Part shown: positions 8,341 to 17,440 of the stretch, piece after piece
Layout of the letters: the number at the start of each line of letters is the position of its first letter
Numbering within the stretch: position 1 is the first letter of the stretch
Origin: Oceanisphaera marina
GTDB taxonomy: Bacteria; Pseudomonadota; Gammaproteobacteria; Enterobacterales; Aeromonadaceae
NCBI RefSeq assembly: GCF_014643915.1
Contig: NZ_BMKE01000004.1
Span: forward strand, 1-64,000
Direction of reading: 5' to 3'
DNA length: 64,000 bases
Translations under genes and position numbers: made by a program
Notes under the pieces: generated by a model
The model's database searches: none
What the model was told of the DNA's origin: nothing
The model's input: the letters and a program-made list of their open reading frames with translations, nothing else

Positions 8341-11300
8341 GTGTCCAGATCCCCCGTTTTTTCCCAGCTCGAACAGGCTCTCGCCGAACGTATTTTGATC
8401 ATCGACGGTGGCATGGGCACCATGATCCAGTCTCATCGACTGGACGAAGCGGCTTATCGCGGTGAGCGCTTTGCCGATTGGCCATCCGATCTGAAAGGTA
8501 ACAATGACCTGCTGGTGCTGAGTCAGCCTGAGCTGATTGCCCAAATTCACAGCGACTACTTTGCCGCTGGCGCGGACATCATAGAAACCAACACCTTCAA
8601 CGCCACTCATATCGCCATGGCCGATTACCAGATGGAATCGCTGGCAGTAGAAATGAACTATGAGGCGGCCAAACTGGCACGCCGGGTGGCGGATGAATGG
8701 ACGGCCAAAGAGCCCCATAAACCGCGCTTCGTGGCCGGGGTACTGGGCCCAACCAACAGAACCGCGTCCATTTCTCCCGATGTAAACGATGCCGGTTACC
8801 GTAACGTAACCTTCGATCAACTGGTGGCGGCTTATACCGAAGCCACTCAGGCATTGCTCGACGGTGGCGCCCACTTGATCATGATCGAAACCATTTTCGA
8901 TACCCTGAACGCCAAAGCCGCGGTATTTGCCATCGAAACCCTGTTCGACAAGCTGGGAACCCGAGTGCCGGTGATGATTTCGGGCACCATTACCGATGCC
9001 TCCGGCCGTACCCTGACCGGCCAGACCACGGAAGCCTTTTATCACTCGCTGCGTCACGCCAACCCTATTTCCTTTGGCTTGAACTGTGCGCTTGGCCCCA
9101 AGGAATTACGCCAATATGTAGCCGAGTTATCCCGCATCAGCGAAACCTATGTCTCGGCGCATCCCAATGCCGGCCTGCCCAACGCCTTCGGTGAATATGA
9201 TCTGGAAGCCGATGAAATGGCCGAGCATATTCGCGAATGGGCCGAAAGTGGCTTTTTGAACCTGGTGGGGGGCTGCTGTGGCTCCACGCCCGAGCATATT
9301 CGGGTAATGGCCGAGGCGGTGGCTGGCATCAAGCCGCGGGTGTTGCCCGAGATCTCGGTTGCCTGTCGCTTGTCCGGTCTGGAGCCGTTTCAGATCAGCG
9401 CCGACACCATGTTTGTCAACGTGGGCGAACGGACCAACGTCACCGGTTCTGCCAGGTTCAAACGGCTGATAAAAGAAGAGAAATACGACGAGGCGCTGGA
9501 AGTGGCGCTGCAACAGGTAGAAAGCGGCGCCCAGATCATCGACATCAACATGGATGAAGGCATGCTGGATGCGGTGGCCTGTATGACTCGCTTCCTCAAC
9601 CTGATTGCCGGCGAACCGGATATCTCCCGCGTGCCCATCATGCTCGACTCTTCCAAATGGGAAGTGCTGGAAGCAGGCCTGAAGTGTATTCAGGGCAAGG
9701 GCATAGTGAACTCCATCTCGATGAAGGAAGGGGTTGAGCCGTTTATCGAACAGGCCAAACTGGTGCGCCGCTACGGTGCAGCCGTGATCGTGATGGCGTT
9801 CGACGAGGTCGGTCAGGCCGATACCCGGGAGCGAAAGTTCGAGATCTGTCAGCGGGCCTATCGCATTCTGGTTGATGAAGTGGGCTTTCCGCCGGAAGAC
9901 ATCATTTTCGACCCCAATATTTTCGCCGTGGCTACCGGTATCGAAGAGCATAACAACTATGCGGTCGAGTTTATCGAGGCGGTGAAAGACATCAAAACCC
10001 ACCTGCCGCATGCCATGATTTCCGGCGGTGTGTCCAACGTATCGTTTTCGTTCCGCGGTAACGAAGTGGTGCGCGAGGCCATTCACTCTGTGTTCTTGTA
10101 TCACGCGGTACGCAACGGCATGGACATGGGCATAGTGAATGCCGGTCAGCTGGCGATTTACGAAGATATCGAGCCCGAGCTGAAAGAAAAAGTCATCGCC
10201 GTGGTGCTGAACGAGAACGAAGATGCCACCGAGGCCTTGCTGGAAATCGCCGAGCGTTATCGTAACAGCGGCAGTGAAGCGGTGGATCCACGAAATCTGG
10301 AATGGCGCAGCTGGCCGGTAAACGAGCGTCTGGCCCATTCACTGGTAAAAGGTCTGACCGACTTTATCGAGGAAGATACCGAAGCGGCGCGACAGGAAGC
10401 GACTCGTCCGTTGGACGTGATCGAAGGTCCCTTGATGGACGGCATGAACGTGGTGGGCGACCTGTTTGGCGAGGGCAAGATGTTCCTGCCGCAGGTGGTA
10501 AAGTCGGCACGCGTCATGAAGCGCGCCGTGGCCTACCTCAACCCCTATATCGAGGCCAGCAAGGAAGTGGGCCAGACCAACGGCCGCGTGGTAATGGCCA
10601 CGGTCAAGGGCGACGTGCATGACATCGGCAAGAACATCGTTGGCGTGGTGCTGCAGTGTAATAACTTTGAAGTGATCGACTTGGGTGTAATGGTGCCCTG
10701 CGAGAAAATCCTGCAAACCGCGCGCGAAACCAATGCCGACATGATAGGCCTCTCTGGTCTTATCACACCGTCACTGGACGAAATGGTCAACGTGGCCAAG
10801 GAAATGCAGCGCCAGGGCTTTACCATACCGCTGCTGATCGGTGGCGCTACTACATCCAAGGCGCACACGGCGGTTAAAATCGAGCAGAACTACGATGAGC
10901 CTGTGGTCTATGTATCCAACGCTTCCCGCGCCGTAGGCGTGGTGCAAACCTTGCTGAGTAAAGAAAACAAACCGGCGTTTGTGGATCGCCTGAATAAAGA
11001 GTATGACGTGGTGCGTGATCAGCACGCCCGCAAAAAGCCGCGTACCAAGCCGATCCCCCTAGCCAAGGCGCGCGCCAACAAGGTTGACGTCGACTGGGCA
11101 AACTATGTGCCACCGGTACCCGCCAAGCCGGGAGTACACGAGTTCCATAACACGCCGATTTCTATCGTGCGCGAATACATCGACTGGTCTCCCTTCTTCA
11201 TGACCTGGGGCCTGGCGGGCAAGTATCCGCGTATTCTGGAAGACGAAGTGGTGGGCGCTGAGGCCACCAAATTGTTTGCCGATGCCCAGGCCATGCTCGA

Positions 11301-12021
11301 TAAACTGGAGCAGGACGGCACACTCAGTTGCGCCGGTGTGATTGGCTTGTTCCCGGCCAACAGTGTGGGTGACGACGTAGAAATTTACGCCGATGAGTCA
11401 CGCAGTGAAGTGGTGCAAACGCTGCGTTTCCTGCGCCAGCAAACCGAGAAAAAAGACGGCTTTCCCAACTATTGCCTGGCGGACTACGTGGCCCCCAAAG
11501 GCACCCAGCCCGATTATGTGGGTGGCTTTGCGGTAACGGGGGGGATTGGAGAAGAAGACATCATTCGTCGTTATAAAGAGGCGGAAGATGACTATAACGC
11601 CATCTTGGCGGGTTCGGTGGCTGACCGTCTGGCGGAGGCCTTTGCCGAGTATCTGCACCTGCGGGTGCGCCGTGAATACTGGGGTTACGCTGCCGACGAG
11701 CAGCTGGCGAACGACGAATTGATCCGCGAAAAATACGTCGGTATTCGTCCGGCACCCGGTTATCCGGCCTGTCCCGAGCATACCGAAAAAGGTACGCTGT
11801 GGGACTGGTTAGAGGTAGAAAAACGTATCGGCATGAAATTGACCGAGTCCTACGCCATGTGGCCCGGTGCTGCCGTGGCCGGCTTCTACTTTTCGTATCC
11901 GGATACCCGCTATTTTGCGGTGGCACAGATTCAGGAAGATCAGTTGCTGGATTATGCCGATCGCAAGGGCATGACACGCGAAGAAGCAGAAAAATGGCTG
12001 GCGCCCAACCTGAGCGCCTAA
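8341..12021 (+). CDS. metH: Cobalamin-dependent methionine synthase MetH
   Basis: This 1226-residue cytosolic enzyme transfers a methyl group from methyltetrahydrofolate to homocysteine through cobalamin. In order: a homocysteine-binding barrel with zinc cysteines in GLNCALG and [10 protein letters not shown] (near 310); a pterin-binding barrel starting around [14 protein letters not shown]; a cobalamin cap and B12 domain with the lower-ligand histidine at 760 in [10 protein letters not shown]; and a C-terminal reactivation domain that binds S-adenosylmethionine ([18 protein letters not shown]). Translation starts at GTG 8341, with AGGAG six bases upstream. The full length equals E. coli MetH. 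I see no cobalamin riboswitch upstream. Confidence 0.97.
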   Translation: MSRSPVFSQLEQALAERILIIDGGMGTMIQSHRLDEAAYRGERFADWPSDLKGNNDLLVLSQPELIAQIHSDYFAAGADIIETNTFNATHIAMADYQMESLAVEMNYEAAKLARRVADEWTAKEPHKPRFVAGVLGPTNRTASISPDVNDAGYRNVTFDQLVAAYTEATQALLDGGAHLIMIETIFDTLNAKAAVFAIETLFDKLGTRVPVMISGTITDASGRTLTGQTTEAFYHSLRHANPISFGLNCALGPKELRQYVAELSRISETYVSAHPNAGLPNAFGEYDLEADEMAEHIREWAESGFLNLVGGCCGSTPEHIRVMAEAVAGIKPRVLPEISVACRLSGLEPFQISADTMFVNVGERTNVTGSARFKRLIKEEKYDEALEVALQQVESGAQIIDINMDEGMLDAVACMTRFLNLIAGEPDISRVPIMLDSSKWEVLEAGLKCIQGKGIVNSISMKEGVEPFIEQAKLVRRYGAAVIVMAFDEVGQADTRERKFEICQRAYRILVDEVGFPPEDIIFDPNIFAVATGIEEHNNYAVEFIEAVKDIKTHLPHAMISGGVSNVSFSFRGNEVVREAIHSVFLYHAVRNGMDMGIVNAGQLAIYEDIEPELKEKVIAVVLNENEDATEALLEIAERYRNSGSEAVDPRNLEWRSWPVNERLAHSLVKGLTDFIEEDTEAARQEATRPLDVIEGPLMDGMNVVGDLFGEGKMFLPQVVKSARVMKRAVAYLNPYIEASKEVGQTNGRVVMATVKGDVHDIGKNIVGVVLQCNNFEVIDLGVMVPCEKILQTARETNADMIGLSGLITPSLDEMVNVAKEMQRQGFTIPLLIGGATTSKAHTAVKIEQNYDEPVVYVSNASRAVGVVQTLLSKENKPAFVDRLNKEYDVVRDQHARKKPRTKPIPLAKARANKVDVDWANYVPPVPAKPGVHEFHNTPISIVREYIDWSPFFMTWGLAGKYPRILEDEVVGAEATKLFADAQAMLDKLEQDGTLSCAGVIGLFPANSVGDDVEIYADESRSEVVQTLRFLRQQTEKKDGFPNYCLADYVAPKGTQPDYVGGFAVTGGIGEEDIIRRYKEAEDDYNAILAGSVADRLAEAFAEYLHLRVRREYWGYAADEQLANDELIREKYVGIRPAPGYPACPEHTEKGTLWDWLEVEKRIGMKLTESYAMWPGAAVAGFYFSYPDTRYFAVAQIQEDQLLDYADRKGMTREEAEKWLAPNLSA

Positions 12022-12064
12022 CGGTGTTGAGCGCTAGACGCTATTGAAGCTGACTGTGATTGAC

Positions 12065-12086
12065 AAGGCGCCATTGGCGCCTTTTT
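12065..12086 (+). terminator. Rho-independent terminator after metH
   Basis: AAGGCGCC / GGCGCCTT stem with an ATT loop and five T. Confidence 0.88.
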
Positions 12087-12282
12087 ATTAGTGAATTCTC
12101 GGCTCAACAGCACTAGCAATCACCTATTTACGGCAGGAGCGAGTATGCTTATCTGTAGGGTAGCCATCGCGTGAAAAACGGGCTGGTATCCTGCAATAAA
12201 TGGCTGATTAAAAGCTGGACAGAATTCAGGCGATAACGTAGCTTCTGCGAAATTTATATTACCTTCAGACAGAGGGCCTGCC

Positions 12283-13566
12283 ATGGCGGTTGCAACACCT
12301 GTGAAAAAGATGAGATGGCTGCTAGTAATGGTGCTGTTGTGTGCGGGAATCGGGCAGGCCAGCGCCGAGGCCAACCCTCGTTATGCGGCCATAGTATTGG
12401 ATGCCGACAGTGGTGAAGTACTGCATGCGGCGCATGCCGATGCGCCGCGCTATCCGGCCTCGTTAACCAAGATGATGACGCTGTATCTGCTGTTCGACGC
12501 CATGGACAAGGGCCTGATGCGACTCGACACCGCCATGCCGGTGTCGGCACATGCGGCCTCCATGCCACAAACCAATATATCGCTGAAAAAAGGCGACCGG
12601 CTACGGGTGCGTGATGCTATTCCGGCACTGGTGGTACGCTCGGCCAACGATGCGGCTGTGGTGGTTGCAGAGGCGCTGGGTGGAACCGAGAGCGAGTTTG
12701 CCAGGATGATGACGGCCAAGGCCAAGGAAATGAAAATGACCTCGACCACGTTTCGCAATGCCTCTGGGTTGCCTAATGCACAGCAACGCACCACCGCCCG
12801 CGATCTGTCTATCCTGTCGATGCGATTGATGCAGGATCACGCCGATTATTACCACTATTTTTCGACGGCCTCTTTTACCTATGGGGGGAAAACCTACAAT
12901 AGCCATAATCGCATGATTAAAAATTACCCGGGTACCGACGGCATGAAAACCGGTTATATCAATGCCTCGGGCTTTAACGTGGCGACCTCGACACTGAGAG
13001 GCGATCATCGTTTAATCGGCGTTGTCATGGGGGGACGCTCGGCCCAATCGCGCGATGCCGAAATGGTGGCATTGCTGGACAAGAGTTTTATACGAGCCGA
13101 ACAGTTGGCCAAGTTGTCGCCCAAGGCGGCCAAACGCAGCCCAGCAGCCCCACCCAGCAAGGTGGTGGTGAGCACGCAAACGGTGCGCCAGGTGACTCGC
13201 CAGGCAACCAATACCCAGGTTAAAACGCAGCCGCCAGTCGTGGTCAAGACACTACCTCGGCCACTGGTTGGGGCTTCGCAACCTCAGGCCGTGTCCAGCG
13301 GACGTTTGTCTGCCGATTTGGGGTGGGCGGTGCAGGTGGGTTCTTTTCGTGCCTCAGAGCAGGCAAGGGATCGGGCCTCGGATGCGGCTCGCCGATTGGA
13401 TGATATCGAGTTTGCTCAAGTTGCGGTGAACGAGGTGAGTATCAGTGATCGCACCTTGTTTCGGGCACAGTTGATTGGCCTTCAGCAAGAGCAGGCCAAA
13501 CGCGCCTGCGAGCGTTTGGTGCTTCAGGGCATGGACTGTCTGGTCATTAAAATGCCGAACAGTTAA
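12283..13566 (+). CDS. D-alanyl-D-alanine carboxypeptidase with C-terminal SPOR domain
   Basis: The 427-residue product is a low-molecular-mass penicillin-binding protein (S11 family). A signal peptide covers about residues 10-29. The catalytic motifs are SLTK (Ser60-Lys63), SAND and KTGY. It would trim the terminal D-alanine from peptidoglycan side chains in the periplasm. A Pro/Gln/Thr-rich linker (about 280-340) leads to a C-terminal region of about 75 residues, GWAVQVGSFRASEQARDRA onward, which is a SPOR domain. SPOR binds denuded glycan strands and usually directs proteins to the division septum. Classic DacA/DacC lack SPOR, so this is a distinct architecture. Starts at 12283 or 12310 are both possible. 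Confidence 0.88.
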   Translation: MAVATPVKKMRWLLVMVLLCAGIGQASAEANPRYAAIVLDADSGEVLHAAHADAPRYPASLTKMMTLYLLFDAMDKGLMRLDTAMPVSAHAASMPQTNISLKKGDRLRVRDAIPALVVRSANDAAVVVAEALGGTESEFARMMTAKAKEMKMTSTTFRNASGLPNAQQRTTARDLSILSMRLMQDHADYYHYFSTASFTYGGKTYNSHNRMIKNYPGTDGMKTGYINASGFNVATSTLRGDHRLIGVVMGGRSAQSRDAEMVALLDKSFIRAEQLAKLSPKAAKRSPAAPPSKVVVSTQTVRQVTRQATNTQVKTQPPVVVKTLPRPLVGASQPQAVSSGRLSADLGWAVQVGSFRASEQARDRASDAARRLDDIEFAQVAVNEVSISDRTLFRAQLIGLQQEQAKRACERLVLQGMDCLVIKMPNS

Positions 13567-13684
13567 GCCTTTCGGGCAGCGGTATGCCTTAAGCGGTAAT
13601 CGTTCATACACAGGGAAATACGAAACATATCCTGCCTGTCGTGATGCCGGACCTGCTTTGGCATCTTGCCAGAAAAAGAAATAG

Positions 13685-13714
13685 AAAAAGGGGCAACCTG
13701 AGTTGCCCCTTTTT
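13685..13714 (-). terminator. Terminator of the CsrB-like RNA (bidirectional)
   Basis: AAAAAGGGGCAAC / GTTGCCCCTTTTT inverted repeat with a 4-base loop. The flanking A and T tracts let it end both the minus-strand RNA and transcripts of the carboxypeptidase gene from the other side. Confidence 0.92.
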
Positions 13715-13951
13715 GGGTCGTCTGCTTGGTTTAATCCGTAAACCGATATTGCTCCCTGCAATCCCTGACGTGCCTGTTCCCTGTTGGCGTTCCCTTTCCC
13801 GATCCGTCGGGCTGTCCCTGATGTCATCCTGACCGTTCGTCTTCCTGACTGAACGTGCCTCTCCATCCTGGAGGTATCCCTCTACCACGCCCGTGGTTGT
13901 CCTGTGCCGTCTTGGCAGCCTGTCATCCTGACTGGCTCTGTGCTCCCTGCG
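13685..13951 (-). ncRNA. csrB: CsrB-family regulatory RNA (CsrA sponge)
   Basis: Read on the minus strand, this 267-base stretch holds 16 GGA triplets, most within CAGGGA, CAGGA or TCAGGATGA contexts, spread evenly along its length. CsrA binds GGA in hairpin loops, and CsrB/CsrC RNAs titrate CsrA through many such sites. The 3' end is a strong terminator with a GGGGCAAC / GTTGCCCC stem and five T. A -10 box TATTAT (13963 to 13958) predicts a start near 13951. No protein-like ORF explains it. The size lies near E. coli CsrC (245) and CsrB (369). The csrD gene, whose product directs CsrB/C decay, is also in this window. The name is given by family; sequence identity with known csrB was not tested. 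Confidence 0.85.
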
Positions 13952-13957
13952 AGATAA

Positions 13958-13963
13958 ATAATA
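13958..13963 (-). promoter_or_regulatory. Putative -10 box of the CsrB-like RNA
   Basis: TATTAT on the minus strand, six to seven bases before the predicted RNA start. The -35 region is poor, which would suit activation by a GacA/UvrY-type regulator, but I cannot find a clear TGTAAG-N6-CTTACA site upstream. Confidence 0.45.
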
Positions 13964-14148
13964 CCCCGATTCTTGAATCATTTTGCTCATCATAACAGTG
14001 ATCTTGTTGCCTGTTAGTGCTTGAGTTTTTATCAAGGCTTTGAAAATAAAGAGTAATATATTTTTTTAGTGGCTGAAGGCGTCATCAGAAAGCGAATATT
14101 CCTCTCGCTCTTTGAGAGATCTCGCACAAGGAGTAACGCCAAACTCTT

Positions 14149-14640
14149 CTATTCAGGGCGCTGCGTTGGCTGTTGATGCTCGTGTTCCAGCAACCAGGCC
14201 TTGCGCGCGATGCCGCCGGCATAGCCCACCAGCTTGCCACTGGCGCCAATGACCCTGTGGCAGGGAATAATCAGCGCGATGGGATTGCGGCTATTGGCCA
14301 GCCCCACGGCGCGAACGGCCTTGGGATTATCGATCTGCAAGGCGATATCTTTATAACTGCGGTGCTCGCCATGGGGAATGCGTTGCAATGCCTGCCATAC
14401 CCGCTGCTGAAAGTCGGTGCCTTGGGGAGCCAGTGGCAATTCAAAATGCTGGCGCTGGCTGGCAAAGTACTCATCCAGCTGCCGGCAGGCCTGATGTTGC
14501 AGTGGTGAGCCAGGGGCCATGGATTGTGTTATTTCATCACTAAAATGCAAGGCCGTAATCACTTCCGTCTGAGTGGCGTCGATGTCGGTTTCCAGGGTAA
14601 TCCATCCCAGTGGGCAGGCGTGGGTGCAAAGGCTAGCCAT
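14149..14640 (-). CDS. ogt: Methylated-DNA--protein-cysteine methyltransferase (Ogt-type)
   Basis: The 163-residue protein repairs O6-alkylguanine in DNA by moving the alkyl group to its own cysteine in a single-turnover reaction. The acceptor is Cys127 within IPCHRVIG, followed by GKLVGYAGG and a C-terminal KAWLLEHE. The helix-turn-helix-like QQRVWQALQRIPHGEHRSYKDIA (78-100) matches the DNA-binding part. The N-terminal half is short and divergent, as in Ogt rather than Ada, and there is no Ada regulatory domain. The gene stands alone, with its 5' end facing the yqfO-like gene on the same strand. Confidence 0.92.
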   Translation of the reverse strand: MASLCTHACPLGWITLETDIDATQTEVITALHFSDEITQSMAPGSPLQHQACRQLDEYFASQRQHFELPLAPQGTDFQQRVWQALQRIPHGEHRSYKDIALQIDNPKAVRAVGLANSRNPIALIIPCHRVIGASGKLVGYAGGIARKAWLLEHEHQQPTQRPE

Positions 14641-14734
14641 GGCTGGCTCCTGTATAGATAGCGAGAGATAAATAATGAAGAGCGAGGTGCAAAGGCGAGG
14701 TCGCCTGCGATGCGGTGGCTTTTCTCCTCACACT

Positions 14735-15061
14735 TTACTCCTCACTGTGCATAAGATCACTCAGTTGCCAGACATCGAAGGCGGGCTCTTCGTAAGGATG
14801 TGCTTTGCGCAGTGCCGCAATGGCAGGGCGGATCAGGGCATCGTCACATACCAGCTCAACCCGTACCTCTGCTACCTGCTCAAGCGCGCCCGCCTGGCCG
14901 ATAAAGGGAGTGGCATTGGCCAAGGGTCTGAACTGGCCGGTGCCACGGGTTTCAAAGCAGCATTGCTCGTAATCGCCGATTTTGCCGGCACCGGTTGCAA
15001 ATACCGCCGCCTTCACCTCGGCAAGATGTGACTCGGGGACGAAAAACACCAGCTTATACAT
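14735..15061 (-). CDS. YqfO-like protein (NIF3 C-terminal-type domain)
   Basis: This 108-residue protein begins MYKLVFFVPESHLAEVKAAVFATGAGKIGDYEQC and ends with AHPYEEPAFDVWQL. Both ends are typical of the small alpha/beta domain found inserted in, or adjoining, NIF3/YqfO metal-binding proteins and also as a stand-alone protein in gammaproteobacteria. The function is unknown; members resemble PII/CutA-like folds, which hints at ligand binding, but nothing here proves it. It lies 94 bases upstream of ogt on the same strand and may share its transcript. Confidence 0.75.
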   Translation of the reverse strand: MYKLVFFVPESHLAEVKAAVFATGAGKIGDYEQCCFETRGTGQFRPLANATPFIGQAGALEQVAEVRVELVCDDALIRPAIAALRKAHPYEEPAFDVWQLSDLMHSEE

Positions 15062-15539
15062 GACAACCTCAACTTATTATCCAAACGCTTAGATTAGGCT
15101 TTTTTCAGAAACTTGGGAATTGGACAGGCAGATATTCCTGGCCATGGTACCGCGTCTGACAGTAAAACCACATTCTTTACATCCAGCTCCTTGATCCGGG
15201 TAGCCGAGTTACCGGCAGTCAGGCCAGTACCTTTACTGCCGGTTCCAGGCTGCACATGCTATCGTTCAGGCAGCGCCAGTGGTTTTGATCCTGTGGTGAG
15301 TTTAGCTCTTGCTGACAGATGGCACTCAACAAAGCGCAGTGTACTGCGCTGTCTTCATCGTGCGGTCACAGCCTTGCTCGCGACGGGCTAATCATTATTG
15401 TGCTATCAACGCGGCTTGTGTGCCCATTGTCATAAAAAGACGGCGGATCCCAGTATAAAACCACCTTGCTGTTGTGGTTATGATATTGATGCCGGACAAT
15501 AAAAGTCTCGTATGAGTTGTTTTATCAGGGGCCCACGCA
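15062..15539. other. Intergenic region with two strong inverted repeats
   Basis: No credible gene is present; a 92-codon plus-strand reading frame at 15113-15391 has no family resemblance and no ribosome-binding site. Two dyads stand out: ACCGGCAGT / ACTGCCGGT with a 15-base loop (15211-15243), and AGCGCAGT-GT-ACTGCGCT (15333-15350). Neither has a T tract. The last 100 bases are A/T-richer and probably carry the promoter of the downstream Mla-like operon. Confidence 0.45.
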
Positions 15540-16649
15540 ATGGAAAATAACGTCCCAACATTAACTATAAAAGCGGATAGTGCCCAGCTGCAGGGCGCCT
15601 GGACGCTAGAACATTACGCTCAGCTGAAACGCCGTCTTGGCGCAGTAAAACCGGCCTTGCGGCGGTTAGAGGCAAGCCAGCTGAGCGAACTGGATACGGC
15701 CGGTGCCGCCTTGTTGGTCGAGCTGCTGGGTGCCCGGGCGTTATGCCAGCTGCTGCCCAACGCCACTGGCCTGTCGGTAGAGCGCCAGGCCTTGCTGTTG
15801 GCAGTGGCCGAGGCCATGAGTGATCATGAGCCGCCAGCGCAACCTCCATCCAGCTGGAGCGACAGCCTGGCCGCTCTGGGTGAACAAATGCTCAGTGGCT
15901 GGCGGCAGTTTGTCTTGCTGCTGGGGTTTTTGGGGCTCACTCTGAGCACGCTGGCCGGCACTGTGTGGGTGCCCAGTCGCTGGCGTGTGACGGCTCTGGT
16001 GGCACAGATACATCAATGTGGCCTTAACGCCGTACCTATTGTCGCCTTGCTGACCTTTCTGGTGGGGGCCGTGGTCGCCTTTCTGGGCGCTACCGTACTG
16101 GCCAACTTTGGCGCCACCATTTACACGGTCGACCTGGTGGCTTATTCCTTTTTACGCGAGTTTGGCGTGCTGCTGACCGCCATTTTACTGGCGGGGCGCA
16201 CCGCCAGTGCCTTTACTGCACAACTGGGCTCGATGAAAGTTAACGAAGAACTGGATGCGCTGCGTACCCAGGGGCTGGATCCCATTACGCTGCTGGTATT
16301 ACCCCGTATGCTGGCGCTGGTGATTGTGTTGCCCCTGCTGACCTTTATTGCCATTTTGTCCGGTTTTTTGGGCGGCGCCATGGTGGCGTTACTGTCGCTC
16401 GATATTTCACTGACCCAGTATTTGTCCATAGTGCAGCAAGTGCCGATCCGACACCTGTGGATTGGTCTGGGCAAGGCACCTGTATTTGCCTTGTTAATTG
16501 CGCTGATTGGCTGTCTGGAAGGGTTCAAGGTGGAAGGAAGCGCTCAGTCGGTGGGGCAGCATACGACCTCCAGTGTGGTGCAATCGATCTTTGTGGTGAT
16601 TTTGCTGGATGCCATCGCCGCGCTGTTTCTCATGGAGATGGGATGGTAA
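15540..16649 (+). CDS. MlaE-family lipid ABC transporter permease with N-terminal STAS domain
   Basis: The 369-residue protein joins two parts. Residues 1-85 look like a STAS domain (LTIKADSAQLQGAWTLEH, then QLSELDTAGAALLVELLG), the fold of MlaB. Residues 110-369 are an MlaE permease with several membrane segments and the family segments GAVVAFLGATVLANFGA and FTAQLGSMKVNEELDALRTQGLDPI. It is therefore an MlaB-MlaE fusion. It would sit in the inner membrane and move phospholipids with the ATPase and MCE protein encoded next. The canonical separate mlaE and mlaB genes also occur in this window at 56392 and 58315. Confidence 0.87.
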   Translation: MENNVPTLTIKADSAQLQGAWTLEHYAQLKRRLGAVKPALRRLEASQLSELDTAGAALLVELLGARALCQLLPNATGLSVERQALLLAVAEAMSDHEPPAQPPSSWSDSLAALGEQMLSGWRQFVLLLGFLGLTLSTLAGTVWVPSRWRVTALVAQIHQCGLNAVPIVALLTFLVGAVVAFLGATVLANFGATIYTVDLVAYSFLREFGVLLTAILLAGRTASAFTAQLGSMKVNEELDALRTQGLDPITLLVLPRMLALVIVLPLLTFIAILSGFLGGAMVALLSLDISLTQYLSIVQQVPIRHLWIGLGKAPVFALLIALIGCLEGFKVEGSAQSVGQHTTSSVVQSIFVVILLDAIAALFLMEMGW

Positions 16650-17437
16650 ACAACGCTGAAAATACCGTGATCGAGGTACAAAAGCTGGTGAATCGCTTTG
16701 GCAGCCATGCGGTGCACGATCAACTGGATCTGGCGGTGTATCGCGGCGAGATCCTGGGCGTGGTGGGCGGATCCGGCACCGGCAAGTCGGTATTGCTGCG
16801 CTCCATCGTTGGGCTGCTGCAGCCCAGGGCCGGCATCGTCAAGCTGTTTGGTCATGACTTGCCGGCGTTATCCGACGAGCAACGCAGTCAGTTGCAAAAG
16901 CGCATGGGGGTGCTGTTTCAAAAAGGCGCCTTGTATTCGTCGCTCACCCTGGAGGAAAACGTGGCGCTGGCTTTGATTGAGCAAGCGGGTTTGTCACGCC
17001 GGGATGCCACTGCCTTGGCGGTGGTCAAGCTGGCATTGGTGGGGTTGCCGGCCGCGGCGGGCAGCAAGTATCCGGCCGAGCTATCGGGCGGTATGATCAA
17101 GAGAGCGGCACTGGCGCGGGCCTTGGCGCTGGATCCCGATATTCTGTTTCTGGATGAACCGACCGCCGGGCTGGATCCCATTGCCGCTGCCGCCTTCGAT
17201 CGCTTGTTGTTAACTTTGCGCGATGCTCTTGATTTAACGGTATTTTTAGTAACCCACGATCTTGATACCCTTTATGCCTGTTGTGATCGTGTGGCGGTAT
17301 TATCGCAAAAACGGGTCTTGGTGGCGGATCGGCTGGAGGTAGTGGCCGCCACCGATGATGACTGGATCCGCGATTATTTTCATGGTCCTCGTGGCCGGGC
17401 CGCTCAGCAGTCGGCCAAATCATCTGCTCAGGAGTAA
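16643..17437 (+). CDS. MlaF-like ABC transporter ATPase (second Mla-type system)
   Basis: The 264-residue ATPase has a Walker A GGSGTGKS, signature ELSGGMIKRAALARA and Walker B ILFLDEPTAGLDP. The signature with GGMIKR/GGMxRR and the segment GVLFQKGALYSSLT are those of MlaF rather than generic importers. The ATG at 16643 overlaps the permease stop by seven bases, and GGAGATGG upstream serves as ribosome-binding site, so translation is coupled. An in-frame upstream ATG at 16457 lies inside the permease and is discarded. It would power lipid transport between the membranes with the permease and the MCE protein. Confidence 0.9.
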   Translation: MVNNAENTVIEVQKLVNRFGSHAVHDQLDLAVYRGEILGVVGGSGTGKSVLLRSIVGLLQPRAGIVKLFGHDLPALSDEQRSQLQKRMGVLFQKGALYSSLTLEENVALALIEQAGLSRRDATALAVVKLALVGLPAAAGSKYPAELSGGMIKRAALARALALDPDILFLDEPTAGLDPIAAAAFDRLLLTLRDALDLTVFLVTHDLDTLYACCDRVAVLSQKRVLVADRLEVVAATDDDWIRDYFHGPRGRAAQQSAKSSAQE

Positions 17438-17440
17438 ACC

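Noticed and set aside
8335-10716. Long minus-strand ORFs opposite metH (240 and 403 codons)
   Set aside because: They are antisense shadows of the strongly conserved metH frame, as are the long plus-strand ORFs opposite uvrA and rpoN.
13604-14035. 143-codon minus-strand ORF rich in Arg and Gln
   Set aside because: It is the translation of the GGA-repeat RNA and its terminator; no ribosome-binding site or family match is visible.
15113-15391. 92-codon plus-strand ORF
   Set aside because: There is no family resemblance and no ribosome-binding site, and the frame runs through two palindromes.
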